A DNA stretch of 64,000 nt from Arcicella rosea (GTDB lineage Bacteria > Bacteroidota > Bacteroidia > Cytophagales > Spirosomataceae). Both the position numbers and the translations under genes were made by a program. Below are positions 44,895 to 52,879 of this stretch, piece after piece (position 1 is the first letter of the stretch; each line of letters begins with the position of its first letter). The stretch lies in assembly GCF_040543805.1 (NCBI RefSeq), contig NZ_JBEUMS010000003.1, forward strand, positions 248,001-312,000. Reading direction: 5' to 3'. A model generated the notes under the pieces. It saw only the letters and a list, made by a program, of their open reading frames with translations. It did no database searches and was not told the origin of the DNA.

Positions 44895-46031
44895 ATGAAT
44901 TACAGTGGAATTTTCAGGAAAATATCCTTACTACTCTTAGTAGTTACTCCTGTTTTGTTTTTGGATAGCTGTAGCTCTGGTACTAGCAAAACAGCTAGTA
45001 GCAAAGGTAGAAGTAGCAAACGAGGAGAACAGGTTGCTAAAGGCAAGAATAGCAAACGAAGCAGAAGTAGCAAAAAAGAAGATATCAAGATGGTCAATGG
45101 GGAAATTGCAGCAACCAGTCGTAAAGGTTGGAAACAAACTACCCCACTAGGTATGGTCTTGATTCCTGCTGGCTCATACATGATGGGACAAGCAGATGAG
45201 GATATTGCTGCAACATCAGTAGGCTTCAACAAACGTGTAACAGTTGTTCAGTTTTATATGGACGATACTGAAATCACTAATAATGAATATCGCCAATTCA
45301 CAGATGTGATGTTGACAGATTCAATTTCTGTTCTTGGCGAAGAAAAAGTACTTTCTGAATATTATCCTGATACTACAGTATGGAGTAAAGATTTTACTTA
45401 TCACAATGGTGACCCAATGACTGAATATTATTTCTCAAGCCCAGCTTTTGATATGTATCCAGTAGTTGGTGTTAGCTGGGTTGCAGCTAGATATTTCTGC
45501 GACTGGAGAACAAAAGCTTATAATGACTATAGAACATCTGAAGGGATGTACATTTCTCCAAGATTCCGTTTACCTTCTGAAGCAGAATGGGAATGGGCTG
45601 CTCGTGGAGGAAAAGCTTCTGCTAAATATCCTTGGGGTAACCCTTATGTTGCTAACGTAAAAGGTTGTTTATTAGCAAACTTCAAACCTCACAGAGGTAA
45701 TTATGATGCTGACGGTTATGCCTACACAGCGCCTGCAAACCAATTCAATGCAAACGATTATGGTTTATATAACATGGCTGGAAACGTAGCTGAGTGGTGC
45801 TTAGATGCTTATGCTGATAATGCTGTAGCAATTACTTGGGACTTAAACACAATGAATGACGATAAAGACGAACCACGTAAAGTAATTCGTGGAGGTTCAT
45901 GGAAAGACGTTGCTTATTATCTTGAAACGGGTACTCGTTCTTACGAGTATGAAACCAAGAAACGTTCTTATATCGGCTTCCGTTGTGCGATGAATCATTT
46001 AGGGCGTTCATCAGGTAAAGAATTCAGGTAA
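44895..46031 (+). CDS. gldK: Gliding/T9SS lipoprotein GldK (PorK)
   Basis: A 378-residue outer-membrane lipoprotein that forms the periplasmic ring of the type IX secretion system with GldN. The lipobox is FLDSC (Cys near 26). It is followed by a strongly basic Ser/Lys/Arg linker (about 30-66) and an FGE-sulfatase-like domain with MVLIPAGSYMMGQADED, NNEYRQF, RLPSEAEWEWAARGG, YNMAGNVAEWCLD, RKVIRGGSWKD and SYIGFRC. It is shorter than the Flavobacterium and Porphyromonas proteins (over 450), mainly outside the FGE core. A TAACTTTG at 44710-44717 may be its -7 element. First of the gldKLMN group. Confidence 0.95.
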   Translation: MNYSGIFRKISLLLLVVTPVLFLDSCSSGTSKTASSKGRSSKRGEQVAKGKNSKRSRSSKKEDIKMVNGEIAATSRKGWKQTTPLGMVLIPAGSYMMGQADEDIAATSVGFNKRVTVVQFYMDDTEITNNEYRQFTDVMLTDSISVLGEEKVLSEYYPDTTVWSKDFTYHNGDPMTEYYFSSPAFDMYPVVGVSWVAARYFCDWRTKAYNDYRTSEGMYISPRFRLPSEAEWEWAARGGKASAKYPWGNPYVANVKGCLLANFKPHRGNYDADGYAYTAPANQFNANDYGLYNMAGNVAEWCLDAYADNAVAITWDLNTMNDDKDEPRKVIRGGSWKDVAYYLETGTRSYEYETKKRSYIGFRCAMNHLGRSSGKEFR

Positions 46032-46040
46032 AAGAAAAAA

Positions 46041-46098
46041 CGATTTTGAATCGTAAGCGAGGGAATCCAGTCGTAAATACGACAACGTTCTCTCGCTT
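46041..46098 (+). promoter_or_regulatory. Tandem hairpins between gldK and gldL
   Basis: CGATT-TTG-AATCG (46041-46053) is followed by AAGCGAGGGAA (46055-46065) pairing with TTCTCTCGCTT (46088-46098). Inside it, GTCGT (46070-46074) pairs with ACGAC (46079-46083) across a symmetric internal loop. CGTTTTAATAA follows. It may be a partial terminator or processing site that sets GldK against GldLMN levels; this is inferred. Confidence 0.5.
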
Positions 46099-46170
46099 CG
46101 TTTTAATAATCCATCCAAACATCAAAATCATTCTCATTAATCGTTACACTCAAAATCATTACAAAAACAA

Positions 46171-46959
46171 ATGGAAAGAATTATTAACGTTATCGCCAGT
46201 TTTGGTGCTGCAGTAGTTATCGTTGGTGCTTTATTTAAAATCTTACATTGGAATTATGCCAATGAAATGCTAATGGTAGGAATGTTTACTGAAGCATTTA
46301 TATTTATATTATTCGGAGTTTTATATCTTTCTGTAAGACCTGAAAAAAGTTACGATTGGGAAAAAGTATATCCTGAATTAGCAAGTGATTTCCAAGGAGA
46401 ATTACCTAAAAGAAGCGTTACAGCATCAAACGCTGGAGTTGGTTTAACTGCTAAAATGGACGAGATGTTAGCTAATGCTAAAATTACTCCTGATGTTTTT
46501 GAAAACTTAGGTAAAGGCATGAAGTCTTTAACTGAAACTGTTTCTAAAATTGGAACAATTACTGAAGCGACTGTTGCAACAAACGACTATGCTAAAAATG
46601 TAAAAATTGCAGCAGGAACAATGACAGAAATGAATAAGGCTTACGGGGTAACGATGACTGCTATGGGAGAAATGGCAAACGCTTCTCAAGATGCTAAAGA
46701 ATATCGTCTTCAATTCCAAAAAGTAACTCAAAACATGGGTGCTTTGAATGCTGTTTATGAATTAGAATTACAAGACACCAACAAACACTTGAAAGCAATG
46801 AATGCCTTCTATGGTAATTTAACTGTAGCAATGGAAAACATGGCTGACGCAAGTAAAGATACTCAGCAGTTTAAGCAAGAATTAGCAAAATTGACTACTA
46901 ACCTATCTTCATTAAACACTGTTTATGGAAGTATGTTATCAGCCATGAAAGGAAACTAA
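46171..46959 (+). CDS. gldL: T9SS/gliding motor protein GldL (PorL)
   Basis: A 262-residue inner-membrane protein. Two TM helices near the N-terminus (about 5-22 and 32-53) are followed by a long cytoplasmic helical region. TM1 runs into the conserved FKILHW, and TM2 contains Glu-41 in MFTEAFIF, the position of the essential TM glutamate known in the family. GldL5-GldM2 complexes use the proton gradient to turn and drive secretion and gliding. The cytoplasmic part is rich in coiled-coil-type heptads (KMDEML, TEMNKAYG). Part of gldKLMN. Confidence 0.96.
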   Translation: MERIINVIASFGAAVVIVGALFKILHWNYANEMLMVGMFTEAFIFILFGVLYLSVRPEKSYDWEKVYPELASDFQGELPKRSVTASNAGVGLTAKMDEMLANAKITPDVFENLGKGMKSLTETVSKIGTITEATVATNDYAKNVKIAAGTMTEMNKAYGVTMTAMGEMANASQDAKEYRLQFQKVTQNMGALNAVYELELQDTNKHLKAMNAFYGNLTVAMENMADASKDTQQFKQELAKLTTNLSSLNTVYGSMLSAMKGN

Positions 46960-47053
46960 TTTAAGAGACATATCGGTTATGATTAGTTCAAAATTAATTA
47001 TAACAAGCATATTGAAAAAAACTTAAACAAAAATCCTATAAGTAGATAAGAAA

Positions 47054-48640
47054 ATGGCTGGAATGAAAGAAACGCCCCGTCAGAAGATGATTGGGATGAT
47101 GTATTTAGTGCTAACAGCTCTACTTGCTTTACAAGTAAGCGATGCACTTTTACAAAAATTTGTACTATTAAATAATAGCTTAGAAGTTGCAAACAGCTCG
47201 GCTGTTCAAAAAAATAATCAAACTGTTGAAGGAATTAAGGCAAAAGTAAACGATTCGCCTAATCCTGCTCAATATGCAGATATCATCAAACAAGCTCAAG
47301 AAGTACGTAAACTTTCGGATGTGATGGTTGGTGAGTTAGATGATTTAAAAAATACGATTATTGAGAAAAGTGGCGGTATTGATCCTGAAACAGGTACTTA
47401 TGTCGGTATGAAAGAAACCGAAAAAGTATATGAAGTAATGATTGGTGGTAAAAAAGACGGCTTGGCTTATGGCTTAAAAACAAAGCTTGATAATTTTGTT
47501 ACTAAAATTGCAAGTTATGGTGATAAAAACACCAAATTTGAACCGCTCGCTCTCTCTGGAAAAGAAGACCCAGCAGTAGCCAAAGATGCCAATAATAAAA
47601 ATAAAGACTTTGCTGAATTGAATTTTGCTGAAACACCAGTACCTGCTGCTTTAGCAACTTTAAGTCAAAAACAATCTGAAATTCGTCGTTACGAAAGTAC
47701 AGTTTTAGGGCAATTGGCCGAAAAAGTAGGGATTAAAGACGTTAAGTTTGACAAAATCTTAGCAATGGTTTCTGCAAAATCTAATACAGTAGTTGCTGGG
47801 ATGGATTACGAAGCAGAAATGTTTATTGCAGCTTATTCAAGTGGAATTACGCCAAGAATGAGTTTCAATGGAGCTGGAGTACCGGTTAGAGATGGTAAAG
47901 GTCAAATTAAGTTTAAAGCTCAAGGTGGTCAATACGATAGCCGTGGACTTTCAAAGAAAACTTATTCAGCAAGTATTTCATTTAATGGACCAAATGGAGC
48001 TGAGACAAGAACAATTAATGGTGAATATTTCGTATTAAAACCAACTTATAATATTGAAGCTGGAAGTTTACCTCCATTGTATTTAGGTTGTGCCAATAAA
48101 TTAAGTATTGTTAGTCCAGGATTAGGTGCTTTATGGCAACCAAGTTTCAGTGCAAATGGAGCAGAAGTCATTGCAGCAGGTGGCGGAAAAGTTACAGTTG
48201 TACCAAATGCTGCTTCAGTTGAATTGAATATCAATAATGGTGGTATTTTATTAGGAACAGAGAAGTTCAGAGTAAGAAGAGTTCCAAAACCAGAAGTGAA
48301 AGTATATGGTGGTGGTGGTGAACTGGATGAAAAACGTGGTGCAAGTGCAAGTGGTTTAAGAAGTATTGATGTTAGGGCAATCGCCGATGAATCATTCAAA
48401 GCAACGAATCCAGAAGATGCTCAATACCGAGTTTCAGAAGTTTACATAGCATTAGCAAGAGGCTCAAAGAAAGTTGCAGACCTTACATTACAAGGTGGTG
48501 GAAATATTAGTACTTTAGCACAGAGTGCCCAAGCTGGAGACCGTTATTATATAGAAATAAAAGCTGTTCAACGAAAAAACTTTAAGGGTACAATAGAAAC
48601 CATTCCCTTCAATATAATAAAGAATATTCCGTTAAACTAA
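47054..48640 (+). CDS. gldM: T9SS/gliding motor protein GldM (PorM)
   Basis: A 528-residue inner-membrane protein with a short cytoplasmic start (MAGMKETPRQKM), one TM helix (IGMMYLVLTALLALQVSDA) that packs in the GldL ring, and four periplasmic domains that reach GldK/GldN. The NSLE and KNNQTVE helices after the TM match domain D1. The C-terminal region with VKVYGGGGELDEKRG and ADLTLQGGGNIS corresponds to the last domains. Length and order fit the family. It lies 94 bases after gldL. Confidence 0.97.
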   Translation: MAGMKETPRQKMIGMMYLVLTALLALQVSDALLQKFVLLNNSLEVANSSAVQKNNQTVEGIKAKVNDSPNPAQYADIIKQAQEVRKLSDVMVGELDDLKNTIIEKSGGIDPETGTYVGMKETEKVYEVMIGGKKDGLAYGLKTKLDNFVTKIASYGDKNTKFEPLALSGKEDPAVAKDANNKNKDFAELNFAETPVPAALATLSQKQSEIRRYESTVLGQLAEKVGIKDVKFDKILAMVSAKSNTVVAGMDYEAEMFIAAYSSGITPRMSFNGAGVPVRDGKGQIKFKAQGGQYDSRGLSKKTYSASISFNGPNGAETRTINGEYFVLKPTYNIEAGSLPPLYLGCANKLSIVSPGLGALWQPSFSANGAEVIAAGGGKVTVVPNAASVELNINNGGILLGTEKFRVRRVPKPEVKVYGGGGELDEKRGASASGLRSIDVRAIADESFKATNPEDAQYRVSEVYIALARGSKKVADLTLQGGGNISTLAQSAQAGDRYYIEIKAVQRKNFKGTIETIPFNIIKNIPLN

Positions 48641-48742
48641 TATATTTTTGACAGTGTTGACTGTGTTCTAAATATATTAGCTATAAGTTTACAAGTATTT
48701 GATAATCAAGCTTAACGTAAAACTTATAATGATATTAACATT

Positions 48743-49645
48743 ATGAAAAATTTAATTAAAATTACCGGAGCAATCGTTTTTAGTCTAGCTTCTTGTTCAC
48801 TGGCAACAGCACAAGAAAAAGACAATAGAGGCAAAAATCCAGATTCAGTTCGTCCAATAGACGATTCTAATATCATGTGGAAAATGCGTTTATGGAGAAG
48901 AATGGATTTGAATGAAAAACAAAATCAGCCTTTTTTCTCTAAAGGAAACGAGATTACTAAATATTTAATGGAATGGGTTCAAAGTGGGGTTTTACAGCCT
49001 TACAGAAACGATTCTTTAAAGACTAAAATCTCTAAAGAAGAATTTTTAAAGAACCTTGTTATAGAAAACTCTATTGGCGACAATGCCCTTTCTGATGCTG
49101 AAAAAGCAGCAGGTTTTGGAGCAGAAGGTGCTGCAGCAGCTGGTACTGACGATGGTTGGGGTGATACTAAACCTGCTACAGGTAATGCGGCTCAAGCTTC
49201 TTCAACCGCTAAAAATACAAGTGGTACAGGAGATTTATACTTCGCAAAAGAACTTTCTATCATAGAAATCAGAGAAGATGCTATTTTTGATAAACAACGT
49301 TCTCGTTTGTATTATGATATTCAGTCTATTACAATCATTATACCTGCCAACAAAACAGCTGCAGGTTTTGATAAGACTGTTGCTTCATTCAAGTATAAAG
49401 ATTTAGACAAGTTATTCAGAAGTAACCCAAATTGTATCTGGTATAATTCTCAGAACGAAGCACAACATAAAAATATGGCAGATGCTTTCGATTTAAGATT
49501 ATTCCATGCCAGACTTACAAAGAAAGGGAATCCAGAAGATAAAAGTTTAGATGAATTCTATGGTGGTGAAAAACAAGGTTTGATTCAATCTCAACAATTA
49601 GAGTATAAATTGATGGAAATGGAGCATAATCTTTGGGAATATTAA
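48743..49645 (+). CDS. gldN: T9SS/gliding protein GldN (PorN)
   Basis: A 300-residue exported protein with a signal peptide (to about 25, LATAQE). The mature part begins with the conserved RPIDDSNIMWKMRLWRRMD pattern, followed by NQPFFSKGNEITKYLMEWVQ, an Ala/Gly/Thr-rich insert (about 120-160), then LSIIEIREDAIFDKQRSRLY, and YGGEKQGLIQSQQLEYKLME near the end. GldN binds GldK to form the periplasmic ring. Last gene of the group, followed by a large palindromic terminator. Confidence 0.96.
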   Translation: MKNLIKITGAIVFSLASCSLATAQEKDNRGKNPDSVRPIDDSNIMWKMRLWRRMDLNEKQNQPFFSKGNEITKYLMEWVQSGVLQPYRNDSLKTKISKEEFLKNLVIENSIGDNALSDAEKAAGFGAEGAAAAGTDDGWGDTKPATGNAAQASSTAKNTSGTGDLYFAKELSIIEIREDAIFDKQRSRLYYDIQSITIIIPANKTAAGFDKTVASFKYKDLDKLFRSNPNCIWYNSQNEAQHKNMADAFDLRLFHARLTKKGNPEDKSLDEFYGGEKQGLIQSQQLEYKLMEMEHNLWEY

Positions 49646-49651
49646 TCCAAA

Positions 49652-49709
49652 ATTGAATTCATAAAAAAAGCGAGTGGAAATTTCCACTCGCTTTTTTTAT
49701 GAATTCAAT
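49652..49709. terminator. 58-bp perfect palindrome, bidirectional terminator of gldN and xylA
   Basis: 29-base arms are perfectly complementary with the centre between 49680 and 49681. AAAAAAAGCGAGTGG and its complement with a seven-T run form the inner part, flanked by ATTGAATTCAT / ATGAATTCAAT. It sits between convergent stops at 49645 and 49714 and has a T-run on either strand. Confidence 0.9.
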
Positions 49710-49713
49710 CAGA

Positions 49714-51045
49714 CTAGATAAATTGATTGATGATATTTTCAAACAATTCTTGTTTACCGCTAGTCGCTTTAGGTTCTCCTACTTCAAAAGCATAATTTCT
49801 TAAATCTTCTAAAGATAATTTGCCAGCTTCGTATTCAGCACCTTTTCCACTATCAAAAGAAGCATAACGATCTTTACGCAATTTCTTATAAGATGATTTT
49901 TCTAAAATATTATCTGCAATTACTAATGCACGTGCAAAAGCATCCATACCACCGATATGAGCTAAGAAAATATCTTCTAAATCAGTTGAATTTCTGCGTG
50001 TCTTAGCATCAAAATTGATCCCTCCTTGGGTAATACCACCTGCTTCTAAAATAATTAACATAGACTCAGCTAATTCATTCAAATTCGTAGGAAATTGGTC
50101 TGTATCCCATCCGTTTTGATAATCTCCACGGTTGGCATCCATACTTCCTAGCATATTGTTATCCACAGCAACTTGTAATTCATGCTGGAAAGTATGCCCA
50201 GCCAGAGTAGCGTGGTTTACTTCTAAATTCAACATAAAGTCATTTTCTAAACCATATTCTTTCAAGAAGCCGATTACAGTAGCTGAGTCAAAATCATATT
50301 GGTGTTTCGTTGGTTCACATGGTTTTGGTTCGATAAAGAATTTACCTGTGAAACCATTTTTACGAGCATAGTCACGAGACATTGTAAGAAATTTACCAAG
50401 ATGTGCTAACTCACGCTTCATATCAGTATTCAATAAAGTCATGTAACCTTCACGACCTCCCCAGAACACGTAATTTTCTCCGCCTAAAGCAATTGTTGCA
50501 TCAATAGCATTTTTCACTTGAGTACCAGCATGAGCTAATACAGAGAAATCAGGGTTTGTTGAAGCCCCATTCATATAACGTGGATTAGAGAATACATTGG
50601 CAGTACCCCATAATAATTTCACGCCACTTGCAGCTTGTTTTTGTTTTGCATAATCAACAATAGCCTGCATATTACTTTCATATTCTGACAAAGAGCTTCC
50701 TTCATCAACTAAATCAATATCATGAAAACAATAGTATGGTGCTCCAATTTTAGTAATGAATTCAAAAGCAGCATCCATTTTATCTTTCGCTCTTCCTACA
50801 ATTTCATTTTTTGCATCCCAAGGAAATACTTTTGTACCTGGACCAAATGGGTCAGCGCCAGTTCCACAGAAAGTATGCCAATAAGCAATTGCAAAACGCA
50901 TTTGCTCTTTCATTGTTTTTCCTGCAATAATACGATTTTCATCATACCATTTGAATGCTAAAGGATTATCAGATTCTTTTCCTTCAAACTGTATTTTACC
51001 AATTCCTGCAAAATACTCTTTGTCGCCTAATGTGATGTTTGCCAT
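49714..51045 (-). CDS. xylA: Xylose isomerase
   Basis: A 443-residue cytoplasmic enzyme converting D-xylose to D-xylulose (and glucose to fructose). The catalytic His-108 and Asp-111 lie in YYCFHDID. Metal-binding regions include FFIEPKPCEPTKHQYDFDSA, NHATLAGHTFQHEL and SMDANRGD. It is a class II (longer N-terminus) type, as in Bacteroides. No xylB, xylose transporter or xylosidase adjoins it, so it is a single-gene unit. It has a strong promoter upstream with a candidate operator just after the start point. Confidence 0.98.
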   Translation of the reverse strand: MANITLGDKEYFAGIGKIQFEGKESDNPLAFKWYDENRIIAGKTMKEQMRFAIAYWHTFCGTGADPFGPGTKVFPWDAKNEIVGRAKDKMDAAFEFITKIGAPYYCFHDIDLVDEGSSLSEYESNMQAIVDYAKQKQAASGVKLLWGTANVFSNPRYMNGASTNPDFSVLAHAGTQVKNAIDATIALGGENYVFWGGREGYMTLLNTDMKRELAHLGKFLTMSRDYARKNGFTGKFFIEPKPCEPTKHQYDFDSATVIGFLKEYGLENDFMLNLEVNHATLAGHTFQHELQVAVDNNMLGSMDANRGDYQNGWDTDQFPTNLNELAESMLIILEAGGITQGGINFDAKTRRNSTDLEDIFLAHIGGMDAFARALVIADNILEKSSYKKLRKDRYASFDSGKGAEYEAGKLSLEDLRNYAFEVGEPKATSGKQELFENIINQFI

Positions 51046-51090
51046 TGTCTTTGTTATTGATTGTTTAATTTGTTTAGTCAGTAAATTATG

Positions 51091-51109
51091 TGTTCTATAC
51101 TGTTCTATA
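51091..51109 (-). promoter_or_regulatory. Candidate operator of xylA: direct repeat TGTTCTATA
   Basis: TGTTCTATA at 51091-51099 and 51101-51109, exactly ten bases apart (one helical turn). On the xylA strand it lies at about +3 to +21 from the predicted start, where a bound protein would block transcription. Confidence 0.45.
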
Positions 51110-51118
51110 AATTTAATG

Positions 51119-51149
51119 CAAAAATACTATTACATCTATGAAACACAAA
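51119..51149 (-). promoter_or_regulatory. Promoter of xylA
   Basis: On the minus strand TTTG (51149-51146), a 19-base spacer, and TATTTTTG (51126-51119): a full match to the Bacteroidota pattern. Predicted start near 51112; leader of about 67 bases. Confidence 0.65.
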
Positions 51150-51502
51150 AAATGTTTGCTTTAATTTGAAATTATTTTTGTTAACGACAATACATTTTCT
51201 TAAATCTTGTTAAAAATGGTAATAATTGGAATTTAAACATCTTTCAATTGATTGTAATTAGAATAGTCTAATTTAAATTTCAAACAACTTACAATCAACA
51301 AAGTACAATTATACAATTAAATAGTTATATTAAACCAATTTAAAAGGCATGTTTATGAAAAATCGTCATCGTATTAAAACAGATAAAGTATTGAAAAATA
51401 TATACTTTAGTACTTACCCTAATAAGTAAGCTAATCTGTAATATGATATAGTTTTTCGTAACTTTGTATTAATATTAAATTTTAACCTTCTAATATTCCA
51501 TA

Positions 51503-52249
51503 ATGATCTCTCGTCTTGTAATTATACCGACATACAACGAAATTGAAAATATTGAAGCCATTGTCCGTAAAGTAATGAGTTTAGAACCAAGTTTCGATTT
51601 ACTAATCGTTGATGATGGTTCGCCTGACGGCACAGCAATTAAAGTAAAAGAATTACAAGAAGAGTTTGGGCTAAGTAGATTGCATTTACAAGAAAGAAAA
51701 GGGAAACTCGGTTTGGGTACAGCTTATATTCATGGATTCAAATATGCTCTTGCCAATAATTATGAGTATATTTTTGAAATGGATGCCGATTTTTCGCATA
51801 ATCCAGAAGATCTCATTAAACTTTATGACGCTTGTGCAAATGGAAGTTTTGATATGGCGATAGGCTCTAGATATGTAAGTGGTGTAAACGTGGTAAACTG
51901 GCCAATGGGAAGAGTTTTAATGTCGTACTTTGCTGGATATTATGTTCGCTTTATCACAGGGATGTCTATTATGGACGTTACAGCTGGGTTTAAATGCTAT
52001 CATTCAAAAGTACTTAAAACCATCAATTTAGATACCATTAAATTTGTAGGCTATGCTTTTCAAGTAGAAATGAAGTTTACTGCTTGGAAATATGGGTTTA
52101 AAATTGCTGAAATACCTATCATTTTTACCGATAGAACAAAAGGCGTTTCAAAAATGTCTGCTAATATTTTTAAGGAAGCTATTCTAGGAGTAATTGAAAT
52201 GAAAATTAATAGTTTTTTCAAAAAATATCATCGCAAAGAAATTAACTGA
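51503..52249 (+). CDS. Polyprenol monophosphomannose synthase-like GT2
   Basis: A 248-residue GT-A glycosyltransferase of the dolichol-phosphate mannose synthase type. Motifs are VIIPTYNEIENIEAIV, LIVDDGSPDGT, the DxD in FEMDADFSHNPEDL (near 93-98), and TAGFKCYHSKVL. It lacks the C-terminal TM pair of some bacterial members, as in the soluble DPM1 type. The expected product is a polyprenyl-phosphate sugar used as donor for glycan or protein mannosylation at the membrane. The next gene starts 14 bases downstream. Confidence 0.9.
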   Translation: MISRLVIIPTYNEIENIEAIVRKVMSLEPSFDLLIVDDGSPDGTAIKVKELQEEFGLSRLHLQERKGKLGLGTAYIHGFKYALANNYEYIFEMDADFSHNPEDLIKLYDACANGSFDMAIGSRYVSGVNVVNWPMGRVLMSYFAGYYVRFITGMSIMDVTAGFKCYHSKVLKTINLDTIKFVGYAFQVEMKFTAWKYGFKIAEIPIIFTDRTKGVSKMSANIFKEAILGVIEMKINSFFKKYHRKEIN

Positions 52250-52263
52250 AAATGATATAAGTA

Positions 52264-52809
52264 ATGGAATATAATCATATCAAAGCAATACATATCATTT
52301 TTGTAACTAGTTGGTTTGCGGGGCTTTTCTATTTACCTCGATTATTTGTATATCATACTGAAGCCAACGAAAAACCAGAAATTGAAAGGCAAATTCTACA
52401 AAATGAGTACAAGCGGATGCAAAAAGTACTTTTTAATGCCATCATGGTGCCAGCAATGTGGCTAACAATTATTTCTGGTACAACAATGATTTACTGGTTA
52501 TGGTGGGATAGTTTTGCATCTCAAGCTTGGTTACATTTAAAGTTAAGTTTTGTAATAGGTTTAGTTTTTTATCATTTCTATTGTCGAAAAATAATTTTAG
52601 AATTACGAAATGATAAATATAGATTTACAGGTTTTCAATTAAGGTTATTTAATGAAATTGCTACCATCTTTTTATTCGCTATTGTATTTTTAGTCGTTTT
52701 AAAGAATACCGTTGATTGGATTTGGGGGATTTTAGGGTTAATTCTATTCGCTATTATTATTATGTCTGCTGTTAGAATCGTTAAGTCAATCAGAGAAAAA
52801 AAGAAATAA
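52264..52809 (+). CDS. hemJ: Protoporphyrinogen oxidase HemJ
   Basis: A 181-residue inner-membrane protein of the CopD/HemJ family that oxidises protoporphyrinogen IX in heme synthesis. Five hydrophobic segments are visible. The family landmarks are His-10 in KAIHIIFVTSWFAGLFYLPR, the YHTEA after TM1, WLHLKLSFVIGLVFYH in the middle, and FQLRLFNEIATIF. ATG follows the upstream stop closely and shares its transcript. hemD lies elsewhere in the window. It ends in a bidirectional terminator with susD. Confidence 0.88.
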   Translation: MEYNHIKAIHIIFVTSWFAGLFYLPRLFVYHTEANEKPEIERQILQNEYKRMQKVLFNAIMVPAMWLTIISGTTMIYWLWWDSFASQAWLHLKLSFVIGLVFYHFYCRKIILELRNDKYRFTGFQLRLFNEIATIFLFAIVFLVVLKNTVDWIWGILGLILFAIIIMSAVRIVKSIREKKK

Positions 52810-52818
52810 AGCATATTA

Positions 52819-52859
52819 AAAAAATAAGCGGATGGCAAATTGCCATCCGCTTATTTTTT
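52819..52859. terminator. Bidirectional terminator of hemJ and susD
   Basis: AAAAAATAAGCGGATGGCAA (52819-52838) and its exact complement (52840-52859) surround one central A. T-runs lie on both strands. It separates the convergent stops at 52809 and 52880. Confidence 0.9.
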
Positions 52860-52879
52860 AATAATATTCCTATTATAGA

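Larger units (their letters stand above)
51046..51502. other. Intergenic region between divergent xylA and the mannosyltransferase
   Basis: 457 AT-rich bases. They hold the xylA promoter and operator candidates and, on the plus strand, a -7 element TAACTTTG (51459-51466) for the mannosyltransferase with only a weak -33 (TCTG near 51435). A CTTAC...GTAAG inverted repeat lies near 51414-51430. I see no RNA gene. Confidence 0.4.

Noticed and set aside
51350..51430. A 26-codon open frame (MFMKNRHRIKTDK...) in the xylA/mannosyltransferase gap
   Set aside because: Very short, AT-rich, no convincing leader, and it overlaps the region expected to carry promoters.
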